Positions 52,181 through 61,408 are shown, counted from the stretch's first letter. The stretch: DNA of 64,000 bases from Flagellimonas meridianipacifica (GCF_003001695.1 NZ_PVYX01000001.1:1674001-1738000), one strand, 5' to 3'. Translations and numbers: made by a program. The notes: generated by a model not told the origin, from the letters alone.

Positions 52181-54298
52181 ATGAACGACTCCATCCCTTT
52201 TGATACTGTCAACCAATGGTTGGTTGAAGAACTCCCATACGAGGTTATATGGTTCAATGAAAATGGTAAGATTGTCTACGCCAACAATCTGTTTTTTAAA
52301 AAGTTAGGATACAGGAAATCCGAGTTGGACCAGCTGAGTATTTTCGATTTAAATTCCACTGTGACTGAAGAGGAATGGCAAGAACACTGGAATAGTGTTC
52401 AGGAGAACAGAATTGTAAATTTTAAGGATACGCATCGAAGGAAGGATGGTAAACTGTACGAGGTAGAGGTTTTTGCCCAATTTTTCTCAAATAATGGAAA
52501 AAGTTATATCTCGGCAATCATCAATGAGATTACTGAGTCCAGTTTTTATCGAAACCTACTTAACCATGCTGAAAGACTTACAAGAGTAGGAGGATGGAAA
52601 CTTAATTTACAGGATGGCTCACTTATCGTTACTGAGGAAGCTCTTAAAATAATCAAGGTTGACGATAAAGAAGAATTACTGCCAGGAAACATTATCCATA
52701 GATTTAAGAATGGTTCGGAGTACCAAGGGTTGCTAAAAGGGTTAATGCGAAGTGCCCAGGCTTATGATGTAGTTCTTGAGACCAATGAAAAACCATCGAG
52801 ATATATTAGGAGTGCCGGCCAGGCCATCTTGAAAGGGAAGAAAATATTTAAGATTATTGGGGCCTATCAGGACGTAACCGAACTACAGGAAAGACAAAAT
52901 GCCTTAAGACTTTACAAGGATATTTTGGACAATGCGGAAGATTTAGTGTATGTATATAACAGGCAAGGAAAACTAATTCATTATAGCAATTCGGTGGCTA
53001 AGGTGCTTGGTTTTACCAGAAAGGAGCTTGATAACTTTAGCATCTACGATTTAGATTCATCGATTACCCCCGAATGGTGGTCCGAACATATGGATGATAT
53101 CGCGAAGAATAAGGTCCTGCGTTTTGAATGGGTCGTGGGAAGGAAGGACGGGACAAAATTCCAAGCGGATATTACTGCAAACCATATAAGTTTTGAGGGA
53201 GAAGATTTGAATTGTGCAGTGATTCGGGATATTACAGGGAGGAAACAAAGAGAATCAGACCTATTCAATGCTTTCGAGGAAATAAGATCATTAAAAAAAC
53301 AACTTGAGCAGGAGAATGAATACCTCCAGACCGAAATCAAAAGAAACATCAATTTCGATAACATCATCTGTACCAGCGAAAGTTACGCTAAAGTCCTCAA
53401 GGAGGTTGAAAAAGTGGCCAAAACGGATACGACGGTTCTGATTACCGGTGAATCAGGTACAGGAAAAGAACTTTTGGCAAATGGTATTCACCAAAATAGC
53501 CAACGCAACCAAAGACCGTTAATCAAAGTGAATATGGCCACACTTCCCAACGAGTTGATTGAGAGCGAGCTTTTTGGACATAAAAAAGGAGCCTTTACGG
53601 GTGCCACGGCCGAAAAAATTGGAAAGTTTTCTTTAGCCGATGAAGGCACTATTTTTTTGGATGAAATCGGAGAAATGCCCTTGGAATTGCAGTCCAAACT
53701 ATTACGTGTACTTCAGGAGGGAGAGTTTGATCCGCTAGGAAGCAATAAAACCAAAAAAGTAGACGTACGTGTGATAGCAGCAACTAATAGAAATCTTGAC
53801 GAAATGGTGGAAAAAGGACAATTCAGGGAAGATCTCTATTATCGATTGAACGTATTCCCCATTCATAACATACCCTTGAGGGAGCGGAAGGAAGACATCC
53901 CATTGTTGGCCCAGTTTTTTTTGGAAAAATACTCGACCAAGGCGGGCAAGGCCTTTAGAAAGATTTCGAAGAAGACCATTGATAAGTTTATGGAATATCC
54001 CTTTCCTGGGAACATTCGTGAGCTTGAAAATCTAATTGAAAGAGCAGTAATTTTGGAAGAGGGAACTACACTTTTTCCGGGAAGCTGGCTTCCTGCCAAT
54101 AACGGTAATGGCAATGCAGATACAACACTAAAAACCTTTGAACAGGTACAAAAGGACCATATCGTCAGAGTACTTAAACATACCAAAGGGAGAGTGAGTG
54201 GCCCCAACGGTGCGGCTAGCATTTTGGGCATGAAGGATAAAACCTTGTTTGCTAAAATGAAGCGGTTGGGCATTGAACGTCAGACGGTTTACAAATAG
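52181..54298 (+). CDS. sigma-54-dependent transcriptional activator with PAS sensors
   Basis: 705 residues from the ATG at 52181. An in-frame ATG at 52103 would add 26 residues that look non-domain. There are two clear PAS domains (about 10-120 and 245-365) with a divergent middle segment, then the AAA+ domain: Walker A GESGTGKE (about 424), the sigma-54 contact loop GAFTGA (about 470) and FLDEIGEMP. A Fis-type HTH lies at the end (about 660-705). It opens sigma-54 promoters in response to a PAS-sensed signal, with no receiver domain. Divergent to the pirin gene, whose upstream region has a sigma-54-like promoter. Confidence 0.93.
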   Translation: MNDSIPFDTVNQWLVEELPYEVIWFNENGKIVYANNLFFKKLGYRKSELDQLSIFDLNSTVTEEEWQEHWNSVQENRIVNFKDTHRRKDGKLYEVEVFAQFFSNNGKSYISAIINEITESSFYRNLLNHAERLTRVGGWKLNLQDGSLIVTEEALKIIKVDDKEELLPGNIIHRFKNGSEYQGLLKGLMRSAQAYDVVLETNEKPSRYIRSAGQAILKGKKIFKIIGAYQDVTELQERQNALRLYKDILDNAEDLVYVYNRQGKLIHYSNSVAKVLGFTRKELDNFSIYDLDSSITPEWWSEHMDDIAKNKVLRFEWVVGRKDGTKFQADITANHISFEGEDLNCAVIRDITGRKQRESDLFNAFEEIRSLKKQLEQENEYLQTEIKRNINFDNIICTSESYAKVLKEVEKVAKTDTTVLITGESGTGKELLANGIHQNSQRNQRPLIKVNMATLPNELIESELFGHKKGAFTGATAEKIGKFSLADEGTIFLDEIGEMPLELQSKLLRVLQEGEFDPLGSNKTKKVDVRVIAATNRNLDEMVEKGQFREDLYYRLNVFPIHNIPLRERKEDIPLLAQFFLEKYSTKAGKAFRKISKKTIDKFMEYPFPGNIRELENLIERAVILEEGTTLFPGSWLPANNGNGNADTTLKTFEQVQKDHIVRVLKHTKGRVSGPNGAASILGMKDKTLFAKMKRLGIERQTVYK

Positions 54299-54403
54299 AT
54301 ATGAATGGGGATATTGTTAAAAGGGGTTCTCTCTATCTATAGATTTACTACCATAAGCATGTAATACAAGAATTAAGGTTACTTGTTATTTTGCTCAATT
54401 GGG

Positions 54404-54565
54404 CTAGATGAAATTCAAAAAAGGCCCCTTTTTTTTGGAACTTCTTTTAAGATTCTTTTTTGCCAACTCTGAAATTCCGGTAACGAAATCTTTATTCTTT
54501 ACTATTCGATGTAATGCAATGTCTTTTCGGGCCAAGCCAATACTAAGTACCCTGTCAAATTCGTT
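54404..54565 (-). pseudogene. short open frame, possible gene remnant
   Basis: A 53-codon minus-strand frame without ATG, ending at TAG (54404-54406). Its C-terminus (ELAKKNLKRSSKKKG) and its DNA between about 54436 and 54478 resemble the end of the SRPBCC gene at 28857: TGGAACTTCTTTT and CTCTGAAATT are shared, spaced alike. It may be a decayed paralogue tail. It occupies most of the otherwise empty 292-base gap. Confidence 0.25.
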
Positions 54566-54590
54566 TCAATAGTACCCAAAAAGCACTGTT

Positions 54591-55436
54591 ATGTACCTAC
54601 TTAAGAACATTTGCGTTTTTAGTTTCAGAGAATTCTTGGTTTTTTCCTTTGCACTTCTACTATTTTCCTGTTCTACAGATTCGGACGCTTTTGTGGATGA
54701 GGTATTACAGAATAATACCGCTGAAGAAGAAACGGTGAACCAAAATGATGATTCTTCAGTTGAAGGGGAAAATGATGGGAACTCCGGGACAGTTTCAAAC
54801 ACTTGTCCGGAAAATGGAGATATTTTCTTTTCAGAAGAAAATGGTCTTGTTTCTGTAGAATTTGAAAATTCCAATTTTGATGGGGATTGGGAACTAAGAA
54901 ATGATGCAGATGACGTCTCAGGTCAGGGTTATATGGTCTGGACTGGACAGCAAAGGCTCAATCAGCCAGGGGAAGGTATGGCTACCTTTCTTATCCAAGT
55001 TAACACTCCGGGTACGTATCAGTTTTTATGGAAATCCTCCTTCAGAATGGGCGATAATGGAACCGAGCACAACGATTCTTGGCTCCGTTTTCCAAATGCC
55101 ACTGATTTTTTTGGTGAAAAGAGCAACGGTAGCATAGTTTACCCTAGAGGTTCCGGTAAGGAACCAAACCCCGAGGGTTCATCTTCGGATGGGTGGTTCA
55201 AAATCTACCGTAGCGGAGATGATAACTCTTTTCTATGGCAAGCAAGGACTTCTGATAATGATGCACATGACATCTTTGTGACTTTTTCAGAAGAAGGAAT
55301 CTATACCATGGAAGTTTCGGCCCGTTCCTCATTTCATGGAATAGACCGTTTTTTACTTTTCCAAAAAGACTCATTTACCAGACAACAGGCCATTGAGATG
55401 GCCGATAGTTTCAGTGAACAGGGTAGTTGTAATTAA
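54591..55436 (+). CDS. hypothetical lipoprotein with jelly-roll-like domain
   Basis: 281 residues. A lipoprotein signal ends at Cys27 (LLLFSCSTD). An acidic, Asn-rich linker (about 30-75) follows, then a single beta-rich domain with Trp, Gly and Asp-rich turns (WELRNDADDVSGQGYMVW, TPGTYQFLWKSSFRMGDN, DNDAHDIFVTFSEEGIYTME). The pattern resembles carbohydrate-binding jelly rolls fused to glycoside hydrolases, but no catalytic domain is attached. It is probably exposed on the outer membrane. No operon partner; it converges with the dehydratase gene. Confidence 0.8.
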   Translation: MYLLKNICVFSFREFLVFSFALLLFSCSTDSDAFVDEVLQNNTAEEETVNQNDDSSVEGENDGNSGTVSNTCPENGDIFFSEENGLVSVEFENSNFDGDWELRNDADDVSGQGYMVWTGQQRLNQPGEGMATFLIQVNTPGTYQFLWKSSFRMGDNGTEHNDSWLRFPNATDFFGEKSNGSIVYPRGSGKEPNPEGSSSDGWFKIYRSGDDNSFLWQARTSDNDAHDIFVTFSEEGIYTMEVSARSSFHGIDRFLLFQKDSFTRQQAIEMADSFSEQGSCN

Positions 55437-55442
55437 AAAAGC

Positions 55443-56378
55443 CTAAAAAGGTAGATTCCCTAAATCTACATTGCCTCCTGAAATAATAATCCCAACTTTT
55501 TGGTTGGTAAACTTTTCTTTTTCCTTAATCACCGCTGCAAAGGCTACTGCGCAGGAAGGCTCGCAGACTATTTTTAATCGTTCCCAAAGCAGGCGCATGG
55601 CTTCTACGATTTCATCTTCGGTAACACGAATAATTCGCTTCACATGTTTTTGAATGATAGGAAAGTTTTTGTCGCCAAGCTGGGTCTTTAATCCATCAGC
55701 AATGGTGTTCGTAGTAGTATTGGTTTCAATTTGGCCACTTTGAAGAGAACGATAGGCGTCGTCTACTTCGAAAGGTTCACCTCCAAATACCTCGCAATTG
55801 GTTCCGAAATAGTATGCTGATAGAGCTGTTCCCGCAATGAGTCCTCCGCCTCCAACCGGAGCAAAAACTGCATCCAAATCAGGATAGTCTTCCAAAAGTT
55901 CCTTGCAGGCAGTACCTTGACCCAAAATCACTTCATTATCGTTGGAAGGATGTAAAAAAATAGCGCCTTTTTCTTGCTGAATTTTTTCCGATTCCTGCTC
56001 TCGTGCCTCCAAAGTGGGTTCACATTCTATGACCTCCCCGCCGTATCCTCTCACCGCTTCCTTTTTTACATTCGGTGCACTTGAAGGCATCACAATGTAA
56101 GCCGGGACCCCTAAACTCTTTGCGGCTAAAGAGAGTGCTTGGGCAAAGTTTCCGGAGGAATGTGTTACTACTCCTTTTTCTCGGGCTTCTTTTGGTAATT
56201 GTAGGATTGCATTGGCGGCGCCGCGCATTTTAAAGGCACCCATACGTTGAAAGTTTTCACACTTGAAAAATAGTTGTGCTCCAACCATAGCATTCAAAAG
56301 ACGGGAGGTTAGTACAGGGGTGTTATGAATGTAAGGTTTGATGCGTTCGTGGCAATCTATCAATTCTTGTTTTTCCAT
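55443..56378 (-). CDS. PLP-dependent threonine/serine dehydratase-like enzyme
   Basis: 311 residues from the ATG at 56378; a longer frame from 56420 adds 14 residues that lack family similarity. It is a fold-type II PLP enzyme: GAFKMRGAANA contains the Schiff-base Lys, SSGNFAQALSLAA the substrate loop, and PVGGGGLIAGTAL the phosphate-binding glycines. It has no ACT domain, so it is catabolic threonine/serine ammonia-lyase or serine racemase type. Single gene. Confidence 0.92.
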   Translation of the reverse strand: MEKQELIDCHERIKPYIHNTPVLTSRLLNAMVGAQLFFKCENFQRMGAFKMRGAANAILQLPKEAREKGVVTHSSGNFAQALSLAAKSLGVPAYIVMPSSAPNVKKEAVRGYGGEVIECEPTLEAREQESEKIQQEKGAIFLHPSNDNEVILGQGTACKELLEDYPDLDAVFAPVGGGGLIAGTALSAYYFGTNCEVFGGEPFEVDDAYRSLQSGQIETNTTTNTIADGLKTQLGDKNFPIIQKHVKRIIRVTEDEIVEAMRLLWERLKIVCEPSCAVAFAAVIKEKEKFTNQKVGIIISGGNVDLGNLPF

Positions 56379-56446
56379 CCTGAGGACATTATTTCCCCTA
56401 AAGATAGAAAAGCAACCCAAATGGGTCTACCAGAAATGCGAACCCT

Positions 56447-57346
56447 TTAATTATAAAGTGCGCTCTCTTCCTCTACTGGTGGAGATATTCCGTTCATGCC
56501 GAGTTCCGGAATTACGAATAATGGTATCTGGGTATGGAAAGCTGTACGCTTTACAATGGGCTCGCGAGTCATTTTTTCCATATAGCTGTGCTGATAGTTC
56601 AGCATGGCCAATAAATGAATTTCCAGCTCTTCCGAGAACATCTCGAGCGTATGGGAAACTGAATTAAGCTCAGATACGGTATGAACATAATGCTCCGTAT
56701 CCTTCATATAGCGCCTAAGCATATTCAGATTGAACTGCTGTAACTCTGAAAGCGCCTTCAACTTATATTGTACATGAACAATACGGATGGTAGCCTTGAA
56801 CATTTCGGCCAAATCCAATAAGGGTTGCAGTTCTGAACTACTGTAGAAACGGTTAAAATCCGTGGCAAAAGCAATCTCCGAAGGAGTTACAAAATCGAAG
56901 TGCTGCGGAATGGCCAGAACAGGACATTTTTTGGTGTTTTTGATAATTCGAACAGTATTGCTACCCATAAAGACCTCTTCAATACCCGAAGCACCCTTGG
57001 TTCCAGTAATTACTAGATGGATGCCAAACTCTTCAACAACATCCTTGACCTCCTCTACCAACAAGTTAAAGGAAGAAATAGTTTCAAAAGTATGGTTAGG
57101 ATTGTTGAACTCTTTTTTGACACGTTCAACAGTTTGTTGAAGGCCTTTTTCCGAAGCATCTCTCACAGCATCCACTATGCGGACACCATCCACTGCATTA
57201 GCCATAAAACGACTATTTGGAATCACCGGTGTATAGGTGTTTAGAAAGTAAAAAGTACACTTCCGGTAGCGGAACAAGTGCATGGCGTACGTAATGGCAT
57301 TCCACGCATTTTCCGAAAAATCTGTAGGTATAAGAATCTTTTGCAT
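56447..57346 (-). CDS. tandem universal stress protein
   Basis: 299 residues with two Usp domains. The first (1-145) has KILIPTDFSENAWNAI and the ATP-binding signature GTKG-x9-GS (VITGTKGASGIEE to MGSNTV). The second (150-299) begins SEIAFATDFNRFYSS and lacks the full signature. In Bacteroidota such genes often lie next to Crp/Fnr regulators and cco genes, as here. An FNR-type palindrome (57400-57411) lies 54 bases before the start, suggesting low-oxygen induction. Confidence 0.92.
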   Translation of the reverse strand: MQKILIPTDFSENAWNAITYAMHLFRYRKCTFYFLNTYTPVIPNSRFMANAVDGVRIVDAVRDASEKGLQQTVERVKKEFNNPNHTFETISSFNLLVEEVKDVVEEFGIHLVITGTKGASGIEEVFMGSNTVRIIKNTKKCPVLAIPQHFDFVTPSEIAFATDFNRFYSSSELQPLLDLAEMFKATIRIVHVQYKLKALSELQQFNLNMLRRYMKDTEHYVHTVSELNSVSHTLEMFSEELEIHLLAMLNYQHSYMEKMTREPIVKRTAFHTQIPLFVIPELGMNGISPPVEEESALYN

Positions 57347-57399
57347 TGTTCCAATAGTAAAAACAATGTAAAAGTAGAGTAGTCGTTAAAGGCGTACTA

Positions 57400-57411
57400 T
57401 GACATTTGTCA
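57400..57411. promoter_or_regulatory. FNR-type box upstream of the Usp gene
   Basis: TGACATTTGTCA is a palindrome fitting TGAY-N4-RTCA, the FNR recognition pattern. It lies between the Crp/Fnr gene and the Usp gene. Confidence 0.55.
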
Positions 57412-57421
57412 GCTTCTTGGA

Positions 57422-58114
57422 TTAGAAACCATCCACAAGTTCTTGAAGCTTCTTCTCATCTTGAATTCCAATCTTTTTGCCTGAGGTATGGATAAGACCT
57501 TTTTTCTTGAATTCAGATATGATTCGAATTGCGGATTCCGTGGCGGTTCCTACCACATTGGAGATATCTTCACGGGAGAGTGTCAGCGTCAGGAAACCAT
57601 CTTCATCTTCTCCAAAATTGTTCTTTAAGTAAAGAAAAGCCTCTGCAACCCTTTGTTTTACCGTTTTTTGGGACATGTTTACGATAACATCATCGGCCTC
57701 CTTAAGATCGTGGGCCATGTGGCGCAGTACCTCCAAAGTAAAGTTGGGATTGCTTTGAAGTGTGGTATTTATACTTTCTTTCGGAATGAAACACAGTTCC
57801 ATATCAGAAACCGCAATAGCCGATAAATTAGCAGACTCTTCCGCAATTACCGAGCGTTGTCCGATAACCTCGCCTTTGGTGGCCAGTTTTACAATTTGGT
57901 CCTTGCCGTTAGCGCTCAATTTGGATAGTTTGGATACTCCATTGCGGACACAAAAAACGCCATTGAGTTTTTCACCTTCTTCAAAAAGAGGCTCCCCCTT
58001 TTTGATTGTTTTGGTCGTCTTGGAATCGGAAACCTTCTTAAGCTCTTCTTTGCTCATGGCACGAAGAGAATTAAACTGCCTTATGATACAATTCTCACAC
58101 CTGCTATTTTCCAT
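57422..58114 (-). CDS. Crp/Fnr-family regulator, FNR-like
   Basis: 230 residues. A cyclic-nucleotide-binding-type barrel (about 20-130), a long dimer helix, and a winged HTH with LTLSREDISNVVGTATESAIR (about 175-195). Cysteines: Cys6 and Cys9 (RCENC), Cys55 and Cys108. Cys108 (MELCFIP) lies where E. coli FNR has its fourth Fe-S ligand Cys122, so an oxygen-sensitive cluster is possible. It lies between the Usp gene and a second Crp/Fnr gene on the same strand, next to the cbb3 cluster. Confidence 0.92.
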   Translation of the reverse strand: MENSRCENCIIRQFNSLRAMSKEELKKVSDSKTTKTIKKGEPLFEEGEKLNGVFCVRNGVSKLSKLSANGKDQIVKLATKGEVIGQRSVIAEESANLSAIAVSDMELCFIPKESINTTLQSNPNFTLEVLRHMAHDLKEADDVIVNMSQKTVKQRVAEAFLYLKNNFGEDEDGFLTLTLSREDISNVVGTATESAIRIISEFKKKGLIHTSGKKIGIQDEKKLQELVDGF

Positions 58115-58182
58115 AATTTGATTTTACCTGACCCCTAAAAATACGGTTTCTTTGGGAGAAAAAACCTGTAATTTTTTAGGAA

Positions 58183-58866
58183 TTATGACGCCATAACTTC
58201 CAATCCTGATTTGGACAAAATGTATAATTCCCTTTTTTTGGTGTCAATTAGCCCTAAACCTCTGAACTTCTTCAGTAAATTGATTATATATTCTGGCGAT
58301 GTTCCCAATACCGTCGCCATATCATCTCGCTTTAATTTTACGTTAAGCTTTCCATTCTCGTTGGTGCCAAACTTGTTCTGTATGTACAAAAGAAGTTTCG
58401 CCAATCTGGACTTGATATCTTTGCTGGAATGGAACAGCATTCGTGTGGATTCATTAATATCAGCATCGTTAATCAAGGAGTCCAAAAAATCCTGACAAAA
58501 CTTTGGATTTTCTTCCAAATTCTTTTGTATTTCCAATTTATCCAAACAGCATAGCTCGGTTTCTGTCAGGGCGATTGCACTTACCCGAGCCCCCAAGTTG
58601 GTGACCACTGACCTTTTGCCCATTGCTTCACCCTCTCCCAAAAAACGTAAAATGTGCTCTTGTCCAGAGTTATCCATTTTACTGAACTTGCAAGCCCCTT
58701 TCTTAATACAAAAAAGCTTGTTCAACAACTGGGTTTCTTTAAACACTAGACTGCCTTTGGGGAGTCTTATGGATTCCGAGGTCGACCAAAGACGTTCTCT
58801 GGCTTTTTCGGAAAGTGAATCAAAGTCATTCAATTGCTTGTTCTGTATTTTGGAGCATTTTACCAT
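58183..58866 (-). CDS. Crp/Fnr-family regulator
   Basis: 227 residues from the ATG at 58866; a longer frame from 58914 would cover the FNR-type box and is rejected. It has a barrel domain (about 10-125), dimer helix and HTH with LKRDDMATVLGTSPEYIINL (about 170-190). Cysteines at 4, 53, 59, 106 and 107; the last pair matches the FNR Cys122 position, but there is no CxxC at the N-terminus. Divergent from the ccoI-like ATPase gene, with an FNR-type box between them. Confidence 0.9.
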   Translation of the reverse strand: MVKCSKIQNKQLNDFDSLSEKARERLWSTSESIRLPKGSLVFKETQLLNKLFCIKKGACKFSKMDNSGQEHILRFLGEGEAMGKRSVVTNLGARVSAIALTETELCCLDKLEIQKNLEENPKFCQDFLDSLINDADINESTRMLFHSSKDIKSRLAKLLLYIQNKFGTNENGKLNVKLKRDDMATVLGTSPEYIINLLKKFRGLGLIDTKKRELYILSKSGLEVMAS

Positions 58867-58901
58867 GTAGCAAAGATACTTTGGGGCAATTCTGTAAAAG
58901 C

Positions 58902-58913
58902 TGACATAAATCA
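58902..58913. promoter_or_regulatory. FNR-type box between crp/fnr and ccoI genes
   Basis: TGACATAAATCA fits TGAY-N4-RTCA. It is 36 bases before the Crp/Fnr start and 53 bases before the ATPase start, so it could control either direction. Confidence 0.5.
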
Positions 58914-58965
58914 TATTTTACCTGAGGCACATATACCACTTTTGTGTTAGGTAAAGCAAAAGTGT

Positions 58966-61338
58966 ATGTTGGACGATACGTGCTATCATTGTGGGGATTC
59001 CTGCGAGAGCAATCCAGTCCATTTTGATGAAAAGGTTTTTTGTTGTCATGGTTGTAAAACCGTTTATGAAATCTTTTCCGATAATGGACTTTCCTACTTC
59101 TATGAGTTGGAAGCAAAAGCGGGTTCTACTCCCAATCCCATTCAGAAAAAATATGATTTCTTGGATAATCCTGAAATCGTTTCCCAATTGGTTGAGTTTG
59201 ATGAAGAAGGAGTTCAAGTAATCAACCTTAACATTCCAAACATCCATTGTAGTTCCTGTATTTGGCTGTTGGAAAACTTGAACAAGTTGCATGAGTCCAT
59301 TTCAGTCTCCCAGGTCAACTTTCCAGCAAAAACCATTCGGGTCACCTATAAAACGGATGGTTTTTCTCTAAAAGTATTGGTGCTTCTATTGGCAAGTATT
59401 GGATACGAACCCTATCTCTCTTTGGAGGATTACGCCAAAAAAGGGAAGAAGGTGGATAGATCTCTCCTATATAAATTAGGTGTGGCAGGCTTCGCCTTTG
59501 GGAATGTGATGTTGCTTTCCTTTCCGGAGTATTTTGAAGTTGAAGAGTTTTGGTTGGAACAATATAAGGTGGTGTTCAGATGGCTCATGTTCGCTTTCTC
59601 CATTCCAGTGGTTTTCTATGCAGCTCAAGATTACTTCAAGTCTGCCATTAAGGGATTACGGTCAAGAATGTTAAATATAGATGTGCCCATTGCCTTGGGT
59701 ATATTGGTTCTTTTCCTAAGAAGTTCTGTGGACATTGTTTGGGATTTGGGTTCTGGTTTTTTTGACAGTCTTACCGGATTGGTGTTTTTCTTGTTATTGG
59801 GCAAGTTCTTTCAGCAAAAAACCTATGCCTTCCTATCATTTGAAAGAGATTATAAATCCTATTTCCCCATCGCGGTCACTCGTTTAGGTACCAAAAATGA
59901 GGAGGAAAACATTCAGATATTCAATGTGAGGAAAGGAGACCGTCTACTGATTCGTAATCAAGAGATTTTACCAGTGGATTGTGTTCTTATCAAAGGTGTG
60001 GCGGAGATTGATTATAGCTTTGTTACTGGAGAATCGAAACCCGTGACTAAGGAAAAAGGAGAAAGATTGTTTGCTGGGGGTAAGCAACTTTCTGGTGTTT
60101 TGGAAGTGGAAGTGCAAAAATCCGTGTCACAAAGTTATTTGACCCAGTTATGGGGAAACACTGTTTTTTCAAAGGACAAAGCCAGTAATTTCCAGACCTT
60201 GACGGATGGTATTGGTAGAAGGTTTACCCTGGCTGTGCTCACTATTGCAGTTTTGTCATCAATCTACTGGTTGGTTTTTGAGCCAAGTTTGGTTATGAAC
60301 GTCTTCACGGCGGTCCTCATAATTGCATGCCCCTGTGCCATTGCATTGGCCGCACCCTTCACTTTGGGCAACATGCTTCGTATTTTCGGAAAACACAAGT
60401 TTTATCTCAAAAATACCAACGTTATCGAACGTTTGGCGAAGATTGACTCCGCCATATTTGATAAGACAGGAACCATAACCACAACCCAACAAGATGCTGT
60501 TTTTTATGAAGGCATTGAACTTACTGAAGCCGAAAAGAACATGCTCAAAACCACTTTACGTGCTTCGAGCCACCCATTGAGTCGTTCATTATATTCCATT
60601 TTACAATCCAATGATATTGTGACCTTGGATGAATTTCAAGAGTACGAGGGTAGGGGATTGGAAGCCAAGGCAGACCAGCGGACCATAAAAGTAGGTTCTG
60701 CTTCTTATGTTGGCCATGAGCAAAAATCAAAAGCATTGAATACCTCGGTGTATGTAAGCACGGATGAGGAAGTAAAAGGAAGGTTTGTATTTAAGAATCA
60801 CTACCGGGAAGGTGTGGATGAAATGTTCAAAGAACTGCAGCAATCCATGGAATTGGGGATACTCTCAGGGGATAATGATGGCGAGAAACCGAGACTTCAA
60901 AAAATCTTACCACCCAATGCTAAAATAGCTTTCAATCAAAAACCTGAAGATAAACTGAATTTCATCAAAGGTCTGCAGCAATCCCATAAAGTCTTGATGG
61001 TAGGTGACGGGCTTAATGATGCAGGTGCATTAGCTCAAAGCGATGTGGGAATTGCTGTGTCCGAAAATATAAATGTGTTTTCTCCGGCCTGTGATGGTAT
61101 TTTGGATGCAAAGGCATTGGATAGGTTGCCCCTGTTTATAGAACTGTCCCGAAAGTCGATTAAAATTATCAAGATAAGCTTCCTTTTATCGCTCTGTTAC
61201 AACTTGGTTGGATTGTATTTCGCGGTAACAGGACAGCTTCAACCCGTTATTGCTGCTATTCTTATGCCTCTGAGTTCCATAAGTGTTGTGGCGTTTACTA
61301 CGGTGTTTGTCAATTTGTTAGGAAGGAAATTAAAATAA
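58966..61338 (+). CDS. ccoI: copper-translocating P-type ATPase (CcoI/FixI-like)
   Basis: 790 residues. The N-terminal Cys-rich region (Cys6, Cys9, then VFCCHGC at 25-30) is typical of CcoI. An HMA-type site, IHCSSC (Cys95, Cys98), precedes eight TM helices with the CPC motif in IIACPCAIALAAP (about 454). DKTGTITT carries the phosphorylated Asp (about 499), and MVGDGLNDAGAL is the hinge motif. It exports Cu(I) for assembly of the cbb3 oxidase. It begins the cco cluster: ccoS, ccoNO and ccoQ follow on the same strand. Confidence 0.94.
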   Translation: MLDDTCYHCGDSCESNPVHFDEKVFCCHGCKTVYEIFSDNGLSYFYELEAKAGSTPNPIQKKYDFLDNPEIVSQLVEFDEEGVQVINLNIPNIHCSSCIWLLENLNKLHESISVSQVNFPAKTIRVTYKTDGFSLKVLVLLLASIGYEPYLSLEDYAKKGKKVDRSLLYKLGVAGFAFGNVMLLSFPEYFEVEEFWLEQYKVVFRWLMFAFSIPVVFYAAQDYFKSAIKGLRSRMLNIDVPIALGILVLFLRSSVDIVWDLGSGFFDSLTGLVFFLLLGKFFQQKTYAFLSFERDYKSYFPIAVTRLGTKNEEENIQIFNVRKGDRLLIRNQEILPVDCVLIKGVAEIDYSFVTGESKPVTKEKGERLFAGGKQLSGVLEVEVQKSVSQSYLTQLWGNTVFSKDKASNFQTLTDGIGRRFTLAVLTIAVLSSIYWLVFEPSLVMNVFTAVLIIACPCAIALAAPFTLGNMLRIFGKHKFYLKNTNVIERLAKIDSAIFDKTGTITTTQQDAVFYEGIELTEAEKNMLKTTLRASSHPLSRSLYSILQSNDIVTLDEFQEYEGRGLEAKADQRTIKVGSASYVGHEQKSKALNTSVYVSTDEEVKGRFVFKNHYREGVDEMFKELQQSMELGILSGDNDGEKPRLQKILPPNAKIAFNQKPEDKLNFIKGLQQSHKVLMVGDGLNDAGALAQSDVGIAVSENINVFSPACDGILDAKALDRLPLFIELSRKSIKIIKISFLLSLCYNLVGLYFAVTGQLQPVIAAILMPLSSISVVAFTTVFVNLLGRKLK

Positions 61339-61347
61339 TTATAAAGC

Positions 61348-61359
61348 TGATATATGTCA
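61348..61359. promoter_or_regulatory. FNR-type box before ccoS
   Basis: TGATATATGTCA fits TGAY-N4-RTCA. It lies 9 bases after the ATPase stop and 49 bases before ccoS, so ccoS-ccoNO may have their own oxygen-controlled promoter. Confidence 0.5.
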
Positions 61360-61408
61360 TTTTTTGACCGGTTGTGCGAATGTAGTTTTACACCAAATTC
61401 AGGTAGGT

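Noticed and set aside
54421..54437. AAAAAAGG/CCTTTTTT palindrome as a terminator of the sigma-54 activator gene
   Set aside because: The arms are nearly contiguous, leaving too small a loop for a stable hairpin; it also lies inside the remnant frame.
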